51,915 bases of DNA from Fibrobacter succinogenes (GTDB lineage Bacteria > Fibrobacterota > Fibrobacteria > Fibrobacterales > Fibrobacteraceae). Position 1 is the stretch's first letter, and each line of letters begins with the position of its first letter. The position numbers and the translations under genes were made by a program. Location: the NCBI GenBank assembly GCA_902762795.1, contig CACWPM010000024.1, positions 1 through 51,915 of the forward strand, in the 5' to 3' direction. The notes under the pieces are model-generated. The model saw nothing but the letters and a program-made list of their open reading frames with translations, did no database searches and was not told the origin of the DNA. Positions 8,605 through 16,354 of this stretch are shown piece after piece.

Positions 8605-8672
8605 GTTTTAGGTTATAGGGATTAGGGGTTAGGAACGTCATCCTCGCGTAAGCGAGGATCCATACAATCCTA
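8601..8672. repeat. Five TTAGGNN heptads plus 'GTCATCCTCGC' hairpin palindrome
   Basis: Units TTAGGTT, TTAGGTT, ATAGGGA, TTAGGGG, TTAGGAA occupy 8601-8635 with exact 7-bp period. They begin at the stop codon of the frameshifted gene. A hairpin TCCTCGC-GTAA-GCGAGGA (8641-8658) with flanks GTCA and TCCATACAATCC follows. Confidence 0.85.
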
Positions 8673-8734
8673 GCTACGTTTACAAGATGTATAGATTGAC
8701 TAAAACCCAACCACTGTCTACTTGCACTTTCACT

Positions 8735-8890
8735 TCGTTCAAATGCCAAAAGTGTGCAAGGCTTATGCAGCGACAAAATGCTTGCATTTTGGCATTGCAT
8801 AACCGAAGCCACGAACGCCAAAGGCGTTAAATGCTGGCCTCGAACCCTTTTGGCTCGGATATACGAAAATAAATTTTCATGCATCACTCG
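8735..8890. repeat. Double-hairpin mosaic elements, two copies
   Basis: Hairpins CAAAATGC-TT-GCATTTTG (about 8774-8791) and AACGCC-AAA-GGCGTT (about 8814-8828) flank the linker GCATAACCGAAGCC. A second copy in the opposite orientation has GAAAAT-TT-ATTTTC (about 8864-8878) with flanks GGCTCGGATAT and CTCGCCTTAC. These match the dispersed double-hairpin family at 19-21 kb. With 8601-8672 this accounts for nearly the whole 303-bp intergenic stretch. Confidence 0.6.
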
Positions 8891-8906
8891 CCTTACAGGG
8901 GTTTGT

Positions 8907-8934
8907 CCTACTGTCTACTGCCTACTACCTTCTT
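8907..8934. repeat. Heptads (TAGGCAG type) forming the 3' end of the protease gene
   Basis: Read on the minus strand the units are AAGGTAG, TAGGCAG, TAGACAG, TAGGACA. They encode the last residues VVGSRQ and the stop codon of the HExxH protein. Confidence 0.8.
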
Positions 8935-9513
8935 CAGGATTCTTTGGCTGCGGAGCGCGACAGTCGGGTGTTCCCTGTAAATCGAGGCAAAAAGTTTTGA
9001 ATACGGGATTTCGCATTCGGCGAGTTCATGCATCGCTGCTTTCGCCTTCTGTTGGCCCACTTCCTTGAAAGCATACGCGTCCGCCTCGTATTCCTGCGTC
9101 CAGCAATACCAATTGAAAAAGTACTTGAACGGAATTGCCACCAGATGCAGCCACAGCACCGCTTCGAAAAAGCTCGCATTCCAGCGAACGACCATTGCCG
9201 CCAAGAACCACACCGCCACCAGCAAGAACGCGACCTTCATCAAGTTCCGCAACACCGCATGGTGCAGCGCATTGTGCCCCTCTTCGTGCTTCTCTACGAA
9301 CAAGCTAGTCGGAGGATCGCAGCTATTCTCAGGCAAAGGCACAATATCGTTCACTAGCGGAATCAATCGCAACACGGCAAACACGCCACCGTGCAACTGC
9401 GTAAGCCTACGCTCGCGAACTTCGATTGCAATGCGAACCGCAATTTCTAAACAAAGTAATATATACAACAACATAACAGAAAAGTCCACGCAATTCAATA
9501 CGCGCCTAAGCAA
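8908..9513 (-). CDS. Small M48-like membrane zinc protease (HExxH)
   Basis: A 201-residue membrane protein with hydrophobic segments at about 13-30, 91-109 and 117-136. KHEEGHNALHH supplies a zinc motif (His76, Glu77, His80), and EYEADAYAF (about 141-149) fits the third-ligand region of M48 peptidases. No close named family is recognised. Its start overlaps the end of the DUF4954-like gene by 8 bp, so the two are translated from one message. The last six residues, VVGSRQ, and the stop codon are made of heptad repeat DNA, suggesting that the original C-terminus was replaced or extended. Confidence 0.7.
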   Translation of the reverse strand: MLRRVLNCVDFSVMLLYILLCLEIAVRIAIEVRERRLTQLHGGVFAVLRLIPLVNDIVPLPENSCDPPTSLFVEKHEEGHNALHHAVLRNLMKVAFLLVAVWFLAAMVVRWNASFFEAVLWLHLVAIPFKYFFNWYCWTQEYEADAYAFKEVGQQKAKAAMHELAECEIPYSKLFASIYREHPTVALRSQRILKKVVGSRQ

Positions 9514-11374
9514 GATTTTTTACAATTGCGTTCAAGCGCTTCGCCGATTCTTCAAAGCGCGACTTTTCCCACTCCAAAAATCCCCTGTCGGCCGGATGCG
9601 CATCATCATAGTCGTCAAAAATCTTTCGCCCACGTTCATTGTCGCGATCGAGTCCGTGGCTGACATTATCAAACCATTCTTTTTCGAGCTGCCTGTAACG
9701 CTTGACCAAATCGTCCATTGTCTCGGGGAGTGCGACCACTCGTGCAATTTCTTTATTCGTATCGCCAAGAAGCTTGCGCAACTCACGCGGAGACTGCTTC
9801 GAAAGCGACTCGTCTCCTTCCACAAGCGAAAGCATCAGATCCAGCACATAGCGTTCCAAATATTCGCCATACGCTTTAATCGCACTTTGACGTACGCGCT
9901 CACGCAAAAAGTTTTCGCCAAGCCCGTCAATATCGTTTTTCGTATAAACGTCCTTGACCTTGCCTACTTGCAGGCGGCTGTAGGCATCAAATACAAGTCT
10001 AGCCGTTTCCGGATTGTATATCGAATAAAACGTCGATGGTACAAGTCCCTTTCCGCGAATGCCATACTTGTACGCATTGCGGTCGAGCGCATATGCATTC
10101 TTTGCATAATTCCAGCCCGGTACAATCTCGTTCAATCGCGGAGCAACGCCCACCAACTGCGGATCGCCTGCATGGATAAGTGAGAACGGGAATTTGAGCC
10201 GTTGCGGAAGCGTCGTAAGCCCGCTTGCAATCAAAGTAAAAGGCGACTCGCGGAAATTAGAGGGGAACTTGATGTTCACGCCAAGCCCGAAGAACATCCC
10301 CTGGCCCGGCATCACTTCCTGGTCCGGCATGCGGCCCGTGTGGTTGCTGCCCACATTCGCGCCATAGCCCAAGTTGCCACATCCATCCGGCCAAAGCGCC
10401 GCAATCAAAAGCGAATGATGGTGCATCTGCGTCATCGGTCCCATGTATGAGCTATTGACCTCGCCCTCTTCGATATGGCAGCACGGCGCAATGATAGACG
10501 ACTTCACGATAGCCTTGCTCCCCACCTTGCAGCGGCTCATCAATACGGAACTTTGAACTTCGGCACCCGTATGCACCTTAACGCCCATCTGCACATTCGT
10601 ATTTTCAAGAATGACGGAATCGTAAATATGGCTCGATTCCTCGAGAGAACTCATAATTATGGAATTGCGGATCTTTGCGGCACCTTCGATACGAGCATGC
10701 GGACCAATCCAACTATTGCGGACAATGTTCGTATTCGACACAACCGCGCCCTTTCCCACAATCCCGAACGGAAGTGCCAGTTCGGACCTGTACGCACTAA
10801 GCATCTCGGCAAAGGAATCCTGGACACCCTGTTCTGCCTTGTGGAACAACTGCAAATCGACAAGCTCCGTCGTGATTTCCGGAATTACCAGCACTTCGCG
10901 GCCGCCCATCTCGTTACCCACATTGATAGACGAACCCACCATGTAATTGATTTTGCCGCTACTTACAAGCGTGCCCACATTCTGCACGACAGCGCTGCTC
11001 CTCACAAGCACATTGCTCAGCATCGCGACCTTATAAATCAAGGCATTCTCGATAATGCAGTTGTGCACCATGCAGTCATAAATACCTGTAGCGACCGAAA
11101 CATCACCCGGCAAAAGGAGCGTGCCGAAAAACTTCGGCAAACGTACATCGCCCATAAAACTCGAGCGGAAAATCCTATTCGGATCAAAGTCAGGCTCGAC
11201 CAACACCTTGGTCCAGTCGTCACAACTGTTCCCGTTTTTCTCCAAAATCTGGATTTCAAAAGCAGTCATCGGACGGTACTTGCCAGTCGCTGACTTGATA
11301 GCTTTAAAATTTTCGACCGAAGTAGCCAAAACACTGCTCTTCAGCGCTTTTTTCAATTTTAACAATCGCTGCAT
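9506..11374 (-). CDS. DUF4954-like left-handed beta-helix protein
   Basis: A 622-residue cytoplasmic-looking protein (start at MQRLLKLKKALKS; the frame stays open to 11425 but that would run into the divergent gene start). Residues about 60-350 contain hexapeptide-like repeats (for example GVKVHTGAEVQSSVLMSRC and SSIIAPCCHIEEG) expected to form a left-handed beta-helix as in sugar nucleotidyl- and acyltransferases. NLGYGANVGSNHTGRMPDQE is a conserved-looking segment. The C-terminal third is helical and charged. The length and layout fit DUF4954 proteins, whose activity is unknown; the link to sugar metabolism is inferred from the fold. It is co-transcribed with the downstream protease. Confidence 0.6.
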   Translation of the reverse strand: MQRLLKLKKALKSSVLATSVENFKAIKSATGKYRPMTAFEIQILEKNGNSCDDWTKVLVEPDFDPNRIFRSSFMGDVRLPKFFGTLLLPGDVSVATGIYDCMVHNCIIENALIYKVAMLSNVLVRSSAVVQNVGTLVSSGKINYMVGSSINVGNEMGGREVLVIPEITTELVDLQLFHKAEQGVQDSFAEMLSAYRSELALPFGIVGKGAVVSNTNIVRNSWIGPHARIEGAAKIRNSIIMSSLEESSHIYDSVILENTNVQMGVKVHTGAEVQSSVLMSRCKVGSKAIVKSSIIAPCCHIEEGEVNSSYMGPMTQMHHHSLLIAALWPDGCGNLGYGANVGSNHTGRMPDQEVMPGQGMFFGLGVNIKFPSNFRESPFTLIASGLTTLPQRLKFPFSLIHAGDPQLVGVAPRLNEIVPGWNYAKNAYALDRNAYKYGIRGKGLVPSTFYSIYNPETARLVFDAYSRLQVGKVKDVYTKNDIDGLGENFLRERVRQSAIKAYGEYLERYVLDLMLSLVEGDESLSKQSPRELRKLLGDTNKEIARVVALPETMDDLVKRYRQLEKEWFDNVSHGLDRDNERGRKIFDDYDDAHPADRGFLEWEKSRFEESAKRLNAIVKNLA

Positions 11375-11402
11375 GGTTAAAAAATAGACTAAATTAGGGG
11401 CG

Positions 11403-11870
11403 ATGATGAAGGAATACCTCTTCAACTTGATAAAAAAACATCAATACAATATCTCCATCTATACTGAAGATATTTTTGAGAGACGTTGTCAGGAAGAAAT
11501 TATCCGCAGTGACGAGGATAACAGTTCCTTCGTGTACATCGAATTTGACTTCGCCGCCATCGAAAAGTCCCTTGGAAACGAAACCAATTCACAGCAATTC
11601 TGGAATATCTTTATGGAGACGCTTTCCAAGAACAAGCGCGGTGACGACATTCTCGGTTTCCTGGAACATGAAAGCGGAATTGGGCTTCTACTCCTGGATT
11701 CAAAACTCGATGGCTGGAGCCGGCTTGCAGGCCGTTTTCAACGAACAGCAAACGGAGAGGGTTTTGAAATCATGAACCTGGTTCTTGATAAAACCGTAAA
11801 ACCCATAGTCTATCCGACCTGCATCCAGGACATCAACAAAATACAAGAAACCGAAAAGCAGGCACCATGA
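11403..11870 (+). CDS. Unknown protein, possible degenerate GGDEF-like fold
   Basis: A 155-residue cytoplasmic protein without signal or membrane segments. The stretch KNKRGDDILGFLEHESGIGL (about 76-95) resembles the R-x-x-D-x-x-G/A-x-x-x-x-x-E-F core of diguanylate-cyclase domains but lacks GGDEF, so no cyclase activity is claimed. Its stop overlaps the start of the following glycosyltransferase by 4 bp (ATGA), implying translational coupling and a possible role in controlling exopolysaccharide synthesis. The start may be the ATG at 11403 or 11406; no clear ribosome site is seen. It is divergent from the DUF4954-like gene, with only 28 bp between starts. Confidence 0.55.
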   Translation: MMKEYLFNLIKKHQYNISIYTEDIFERRCQEEIIRSDEDNSSFVYIEFDFAAIEKSLGNETNSQQFWNIFMETLSKNKRGDDILGFLEHESGIGLLLLDSKLDGWSRLAGRFQRTANGEGFEIMNLVLDKTVKPIVYPTCIQDINKIQETEKQAP

Positions 11871-13141
11871 AAGTCCTCGTCATAGGCTCCGTCTACCCCA
11901 GATTTCAAGAGGATGCCGAAGTCCCCTGGTTACGCACTTCCATTGCGCACTTAAAAAAAGCAGGTGCCGAAATTCAAGTGCTCGCGCCCGCCTACAAGGG
12001 ACTCAAGAGCCATGACATCGACGGCACTCCCGTAAACCGCTTCCGTTACGCGCCCGCCGCCTGGGAAATCCTCACGCACGAAGAAGGCGCCCCCTCCAAG
12101 ATGGCTTCCAAGCCATGGCTGCAACTGCTCGCCATCCCGTACATCATCAACGGATTTTTCCAGTGCCTTAGAATTTGCCGCAAGTGGCGCCCCGATGTCA
12201 TCCATGCGCACTGGCCGTTCCCTCACGCCTATATAGCACTTGGCGCCGCAAAGCTTTTCAAAATCCCACTTGTACTCAATTTCCACGGTGCAGAACTTTT
12301 GCTCATCCGCAAAAAGAAATGGGTCAAGCCGCTTCTGAAATTCGCAATCGGCCAAGCACAAGCCATTTTCGCAAACTCAAGCTTCACCGCCGGTAAAATC
12401 AAGGCGCTCCGCAACGTGAACGTCGAATGGAGCCCGTACGGAACTACTTTAGAAATAGACAGTAGGAAGTCGGAAGTCGGAAGTACTCCGCATGCCGTGA
12501 ACGGCAAGTTCAAGATTCTCTTTGTCGGGCGTCACATCGAACGCAAAGGCATTACATACCTTATCGAAGCCGCAAAGTACTTGCCCAGGGACAAGTTCGA
12601 AATCCGTATCGTCGGCGGCGGCGACTTGACCGAACAACTTAAGCAGCAAGCGGAAGCAGTAGGAAGTGAATTTTCGCATTCTGAGTTGTCATCCTCGACC
12701 AAGTGCAACGCGGGAGGGGATCCATACAGTCTTGCAGACGCCCCTGCGTCCATCATTTTCACGGGCAAACTTTCACCCGAAGATCTCGCGAATGAATACA
12801 AGACCGCAAACGTCTTCACGCTTCCAGCGATTGTCGATAGCAAGGGCGACACCGAAGGCCTCGGAGTCGTCCTTATCGAGGCCATGGAACTTGGACTTCC
12901 CATTGTAGCAAGCAATGTCGGCGGAATCCCGGATGTCGTTGTCAATGGAGAATCGGGAATCCTCGTTCCCGAAAAAGACCCCGTAGCGCTTGCCGACGCC
13001 TTCAAGCGCCTTGAATCCGATCCGACACTGGTTAAAAAGCTTCTCGATGGCGCCCGCAAGCGCATTGAAGAATGCTTCACCTGGGACGGCATCATCGAAC
13101 GCCAAATAGATGTTTATAATAAAGTAATTAACAAACAATAG
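11867..13141 (+). CDS. GT4-type glycosyltransferase carrying in-frame repeat insertions
   Basis: A 424-residue GT-B glycosyltransferase. The acceptor half begins MKVLVIGSVYPRFQEDAEVP and has HAHWPFPHAYIALGAAKLF; the donor half has FKILFVGRHIERKGI (about 214-228) and EGLGVVLIEAMELGLPIVAS (about 328-347), the E-x7-E region of GT4 enzymes that retain the sugar anomer. The acceptor is unknown. Two stretches look foreign: SRKSEVGSTP (about 199-208), encoded by 7-bp repeats, and VGSEFSHSELSSSTKCNAGG (about 265-284), encoded by a heptad fragment plus a palindromic repeat. Both fall in loops where insertion is tolerable. It is translationally coupled to the gene before it. Confidence 0.88.
   Translation: MKVLVIGSVYPRFQEDAEVPWLRTSIAHLKKAGAEIQVLAPAYKGLKSHDIDGTPVNRFRYAPAAWEILTHEEGAPSKMASKPWLQLLAIPYIINGFFQCLRICRKWRPDVIHAHWPFPHAYIALGAAKLFKIPLVLNFHGAELLLIRKKKWVKPLLKFAIGQAQAIFANSSFTAGKIKALRNVNVEWSPYGTTLEIDSRKSEVGSTPHAVNGKFKILFVGRHIERKGITYLIEAAKYLPRDKFEIRIVGGGDLTEQLKQQAEAVGSEFSHSELSSSTKCNAGGDPYSLADAPASIIFTGKLSPEDLANEYKTANVFTLPAIVDSKGDTEGLGVVLIEAMELGLPIVASNVGGIPDVVVNGESGILVPEKDPVALADAFKRLESDPTLVKKLLDGARKRIEECFTWDGIIERQIDVYNKVINKQ
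12456..12483. repeat. Four heptads inside the GT4 gene
   Basis: TAGACAG, TAGGAAG, TCGGAAG, TCGGAAG with exact 7-bp period, in frame, encoding SRKSEVGS. Confidence 0.85.
12648..12735. repeat. Heptad fragment plus 'GTCATCCTCGACC...GGATCCATACAG' repeat inside the GT4 gene
   Basis: GCGGAAG, CAGTAGG, AAGTGAA-like units (12648-12670) are followed by GTCATCCTCGACCAAGTG ... GGGAGGGGATCCATACAG (12687-12730). The second part matches the outer ends of the repeats at 8637-8672 and 29517-29560. The reading frame is preserved. Confidence 0.75.
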
Positions 13142-13146
13142 GATAT

Positions 13147-13187
13147 TTACGTACTTCGACATCGTTTTTAAAGCACTTAGTACGTAA
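13147..13187. repeat. 41-bp inverted-repeat element, copy 1 (TTACGTAC-N25-GTACGTAA)
   Basis: TTACGTAC at 13147-13154 and its exact inverse GTACGTAA at 13180-13187, with 25 bases between. First of three elements of identical geometry in a 362-bp gap that contains no gene. Confidence 0.85.
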
Positions 13188-13292
13188 TTCTGAAATTTTT
13201 TTCATCGAAAAATACCGAAACACACCGAAAACGCATTTTTCAACACCTCAAACAATATTTTTTCCAGCATTTTTTTCACATTTTTACCAATT

Positions 13293-13333
13293 TTACGTAC
13301 TACACCGCTCAAGAACATCTTCCCAGTACGTAA
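13293..13333. repeat. 41-bp inverted-repeat element, copy 2
   Basis: TTACGTAC at 13293-13300 and GTACGTAA at 13326-13333, again exactly 25 bases apart. The spacer sequence is unrelated to copy 1. The 105 bp between copies 1 and 2 is AT-rich, with several ATTTTT and CCGAAA runs. Confidence 0.85.
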
Positions 13334-13356
13334 CATACAAAATAACAACAAAAACT

Positions 13357-13397
13357 TTACGTACCTGTCCCAGCAAAACAAACACTAAAGTACGTAA
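13357..13397. repeat. 41-bp inverted-repeat element, copy 3
   Basis: TTACGTAC at 13357-13364 and GTACGTAA at 13390-13397, 25-base spacer. It lies only 23 bp after copy 2. Confidence 0.85.
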
Positions 13398-13440
13398 ACC
13401 ATCCACTTTCCGCATTAAACGCACAAAAGCCGGACAAAGC

Positions 13441-13466
13441 AAAAAAAAAAACCGCAATGCTGCGGC
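13441..13466 (-). terminator. Terminator of the lipoprotein gene
   Basis: On the minus strand GCCGCA-GCAT-TGCGGT is followed by a run of ten T's. Two CCTAAAA heptad units lie between it and the gene's stop codon. Confidence 0.88.
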
Positions 13467-13503
13467 TTTGATTATGGTGCATTCAACACCTAAAACCTAA
13501 CAG

Positions 13504-13929
13504 TTATTTTACCTTAAACCCGGCCTTTTCAAAGGCATTTCTGTTTTCAGGATTTTTCAAGGCGACATTTGTAATCCAGTTGAATTCGGCAATTCCGCCT
13601 TGCAAACCCGCACGTGCACAAAGCTGGTCGCGGGCAACATTATAGGCATTCAGAATCTGGATTTTCTCGAAATCCTTGGCGTTGTCAATACGTTCGGACC
13701 ACTTCACTCCAAGCTCGACAAGACCGTTGCTCGCCTTCGCATAAGTCGTTGCTTTTTCGACTGTAATATTGGATTTTGAAGGAGCCGTAAACGGCATTAC
13801 GGGAACAATCGGCTGCGACTGCGGCAACACGACCTGGCTCACCGGCTTTGTTTCAGATTGCTTATCAGAGCAAGAAACAAAAAAAGAGGCGACAGCCAAA
13901 AGAGAAATTACTAGAACTTTTTTTGACAT
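13504..13929 (-). CDS. Small lipoprotein of unknown function
   Basis: A 141-residue protein. The signal peptide MSKKVLVISLLAVASFFVSC ends in a good lipobox (FVSC, Cys20), followed by SDKQSE. A Pro/Gln/Val-rich stretch (about 28-50) leads into a ~90-residue, mostly helical, conserved-looking domain containing two cysteines at most. No family is recognised. The gene starts 21 bp after the tRNA-Met gene on the same strand and ends at a strong terminator, so it may be expressed from the tRNA promoter after processing. The ribosome site GAGGCGAG overlaps the tRNA trailer. Confidence 0.8.
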   Translation of the reverse strand: MSKKVLVISLLAVASFFVSCSDKQSETKPVSQVVLPQSQPIVPVMPFTAPSKSNITVEKATTYAKASNGLVELGVKWSERIDNAKDFEKIQILNAYNVARDQLCARAGLQGGIAEFNWITNVALKNPENRNAFEKAGFKVK

Positions 13930-13950
13930 GCTCGCCTCTTTTTTTTGTAA

Positions 13951-14022
13951 TAGCGGTTCAGGGATTTGAACCCCGGACCAATGGATTATGATTCCAGTGC
14001 TCTACCGCTGAGCTAAACCGCC
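13951..14022 (-). tRNA. tRNA-Met (CAT anticodon)
   Basis: A 72-nt cloverleaf on the minus strand. The acceptor arms are GGCGGTT and AACCGCT (first pair G-U), D arm GCTCAGCGGTAGAGC, anticodon loop ATCATAA with anticodon CAT preceded by T33, and T arm CGGGGTTCAAATCCCTG. The discriminator is A and CCA is not encoded. The G1-U72/A73 acceptor is like elongator tRNA-Met of other bacteria. An Ile2 tRNA (lysidine-modified CAT) cannot be excluded from sequence alone. Confidence 0.9.
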
Positions 14023-14032
14023 ATTGACTGCA

Positions 14033-14061
14033 AATTTAGCAAAAACGGTTAGAAATTTCAA
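14033..14061 (-). promoter_or_regulatory. Candidate promoter of tRNA-Met and the lipoprotein gene
   Basis: TTGAAA (14061-14056, minus) and TAAATT (14038-14033) are 17 bases apart, 10 bases before the tRNA 5' end. The -35 hexamer overlaps the stop codon of the phosphoesterase gene. Confidence 0.5.
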
Positions 14062-14807
14062 GGGGTATTTGAAAAATAAACCTTCGTTTCCAAAAAATTT
14101 TCGCCCCATTCAATCACGCGCCAACGCGGTGCCGCCGAACTCAGACAAAATACCGAAATATTCGGATCGATTTGCATCTGCGTCGAAGGCGTCACGTACA
14201 CAATCTTGTCACCCAGCTCTACCGTCATCTCGCTGTGATAATGACCCACAAAAATATGTTTGAGATTCTTGATTTTCGCAAGAGTTTCCTGGACCTCTTC
14301 CATGTTTTTCAACGAATATCTCAAGTCCATAAACTTGTGGTTGCAGTAGCACGGAGGATGATGCATGAAAAGCAGAATTTCCCCATCGATTTTCGCAGTT
14401 TCCCGTTCAAGCCAAGAAAGCTGATCGCTCGACACCGTGCCGTCTGCACTATCCAGGAAGAAAATGGAACGACCGTCGATATCGTAACGGTAATAGCATT
14501 TACCGTTATGAATTTTGCCGCTAAAATCAAAGAATTCTTCCATGACTTCAATTTTGTCATGGTTTCCCGGAATGATACACACCGGTACTTTACAATCCTT
14601 CAAAATGTCAGCAATAAAGGCATAAGCGCCCGGTTCGACCGCATCCGCCAAGTCACCGGAAAGCACTAAAAGATCCAAATCCTTCATCGATTCGGAATTA
14701 TATGCAACGAGGAAATTCTTGCGAACATCAATCTCTTGCACAGGCTTGTCATCCCCACCAATATGGGCATCGGATATTTGGCCAATCTTTAGTACTTTTT
14801 TTTCCAT
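14058..14807 (-). CDS. Calcineurin-like metallophosphoesterase (CpdA-like)
   Basis: A 249-residue cytoplasmic phosphoesterase with a dimetal centre. The motifs appear in order: D-x-H in ISDAHIGG (about 10-17), GDxxD in LSGDLAD, GNHD in IIPGNHDK, HH in FMHHPPCYCNH and GHxH in FVGHYHSE. This is the layout of class III cyclic-nucleotide phosphodiesterases, so cAMP hydrolysis is possible, and a cyclic-nucleotide-binding protein is encoded at 48005-48805; the substrate is not proven. The palindrome TTCTACGTAGAA lies just before the start codon. Confidence 0.88.
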   Translation of the reverse strand: MEKKVLKIGQISDAHIGGDDKPVQEIDVRKNFLVAYNSESMKDLDLLVLSGDLADAVEPGAYAFIADILKDCKVPVCIIPGNHDKIEVMEEFFDFSGKIHNGKCYYRYDIDGRSIFFLDSADGTVSSDQLSWLERETAKIDGEILLFMHHPPCYCNHKFMDLRYSLKNMEEVQETLAKIKNLKHIFVGHYHSEMTVELGDKIVYVTPSTQMQIDPNISVFCLSSAAPRWRVIEWGENFLETKVYFSNTP

Positions 14808-15180
14808 ATTTCTACGTAGAACATATTAGAATATAGCTATTGGGAATGGAAAACGATAGCGTATTTCGCTTTTTTATATTTTTTGTGATGTAGTTCATAC
14901 TTTTGATGAATTTTATTCACCAATTTCGGCGAATCTTCAACATAACATCGTTATCAACTCGTTAATTAACATTGAAAACCCGGGTTTAACATCTATCAAC
15001 GTTGAAAAAAGTGAATAGATTCTCTATTTTCAACATCAATCCACATTTTCTTTATTGTTGTATCTCGTTGAATATCATCGACTTACGTTTTCGGCATTCT
15101 TTTTTTATTCACTATTCACTATATTAAATATCAATTACTATATATAAATATATCTAGTATTATTTAATATAGGCGGTGGA
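14808..15180. other. Very AT-rich gene-free region with DnaA-box-like 9-mers
   Basis: A 373-bp gap. It contains TTATCAACT (14951-14959), CTATCAACG (14993-15001), TCAATCCACA (about 15035) and several TTCAACAT/GTTGAA words, then a nearly pure A/T tract (about 15105-15172) that could unwind easily. It must also hold the promoter of the phosphoesterase gene. An origin function is conceivable because parABS is adjacent, but this is speculative. Confidence 0.35.
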
Positions 15181-15534
15181 TTACTTGTCCTTCTTTGTTG
15201 CAGGCAATTCGTTCATATCGCAGTTGCCCTGAAAAACGGCACCTTCGTTTATGACAAGCTGTTCCGCCTTGACATTTCCAATAATTTTTGAATTTTCCTG
15301 GAGATAAAGCTTGCCCTTGCATTCTACATTGCCTTTAATAGAACCTGCAAGAATAGCGGCGCCGCATTTGACATCGCCCTCTATAGTTGCGAGCTTTTCA
15401 AGAATAAGTTCACCGTCGATGGAAACGTTTCCGTTGACTTTTCCGGCAATACGTAAATCGGTTTTACCTGTAATGTCACCGTTGACTTGAACGCTTCTTC
15501 CGATTTGTGTGAATTCCTGTTCGTTCTTTCCCAT
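15181..15534 (-). CDS. Bactofilin (polymer-forming cytoskeletal protein)
   Basis: A 117-residue protein made almost entirely of a bactofilin domain: short repeated beta-strands such as VQVNGDITGKTDLRIAGKV, VNGNVSIDGELILEKL and IEGDVKCGAAILAGSI that form a right-handed beta-helix. Bactofilins polymerise without nucleotide and localise cell-wall enzymes. The partner is suggested by the M23 peptidase gene directly upstream (9-bp gap), a common pairing that affects cell shape or wall modification. Ribosome site AGAGG precedes the ATG. Confidence 0.93.
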   Translation of the reverse strand: MGKNEQEFTQIGRSVQVNGDITGKTDLRIAGKVNGNVSIDGELILEKLATIEGDVKCGAAILAGSIKGNVECKGKLYLQENSKIIGNVKAEQLVINEGAVFQGNCDMNELPATKKDK

Positions 15535-15543
15535 AATTCACCT

Positions 15544-16344
15544 CTAGTAAGTAAATATCGTTTCTGGATCCTGTGGAACATTGTTTTTTGTAACAGAGTA
15601 ATGCAAATGAGGTCCGCTTGTATTGCCTGTCTCACCTATGTAACCGATTACATCACCTTTGGTGACATTTGTGCCTTTTCGTGCTTTTATGGTCTTGAGG
15701 TGAGAATAAGATGACTTGTACCCGTTTTGGTGATCTATGACAACTGTGTTGCCTAGATCTCCGCTATTTCCTGCGAATATAATCTTGCCACTACCCGATG
15801 CGAAGACCGGGTTTCCTTTGCGGGCCGAAATGTCTATGCCCAGGTGCTTGTTCTCGTAGGAGAATTTTTTGCTGATGATGCCGACAGCCGGGATGACGTT
15901 CGGAATGCGTTCCATCCTGATTTTTTCGTCAGTCGTGAGCCAATTGTGGATACCTTCGAAATCGATTTGGTTCTTGCTCGAGGGCACATGCGCAAAACGG
16001 TTTCGTTCGATGATGCTGTTTATTTTATTGGAGTCGTTTTCGAGGAATGTTTCGAAGATATTCTGGATTCGGTTTTCCATGATCCATAGCGAATCGAGTC
16101 TTGAGAAGAGTTCTTCGTAGTTCGCGTTCTGTTTTACCAGCTGGGCATTGTGCACGCGCATCTTTTCGTAATTCGCGAGAGTCTTGTTGATCTTTACGAT
16201 GTGAACGATGAACAAGACGAGGATGATGGCAACAATGACAAGTCCGATATGGAACAGCCAAAATTGCTTGCTCGAAATGCGGTATTTCTTTGCACCGGCC
16301 GTATTTTCCGGAATAATTTGTATGGTATAATACTTACGACTCAC
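15544..16344 (-). CDS. M23 (LytM-type) peptidoglycan endopeptidase, membrane anchored
   Basis: A 266-residue protein with one N-terminal membrane helix (about 27-50), a short coiled-coil-like stretch (about 55-110) and a C-terminal M23 domain. Zinc ligands are visible in NKHLGIDISA (H-x3-D) and GPHLHYSV (H-x-H). Predicted to cut peptide cross-links in the periplasm, or to act as an activator. The start is GTG at 16344; no better start is seen. It is encoded between parB and the bactofilin gene on the same strand. Confidence 0.92.
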   Translation of the reverse strand: MSRKYYTIQIIPENTAGAKKYRISSKQFWLFHIGLVIVAIILVLFIVHIVKINKTLANYEKMRVHNAQLVKQNANYEELFSRLDSLWIMENRIQNIFETFLENDSNKINSIIERNRFAHVPSSKNQIDFEGIHNWLTTDEKIRMERIPNVIPAVGIISKKFSYENKHLGIDISARKGNPVFASGSGKIIFAGNSGDLGNTVVIDHQNGYKSSYSHLKTIKARKGTNVTKGDVIGYIGETGNTSGPHLHYSVTKNNVPQDPETIFTY

Positions 16345-16354
16345 TATGTTACCG

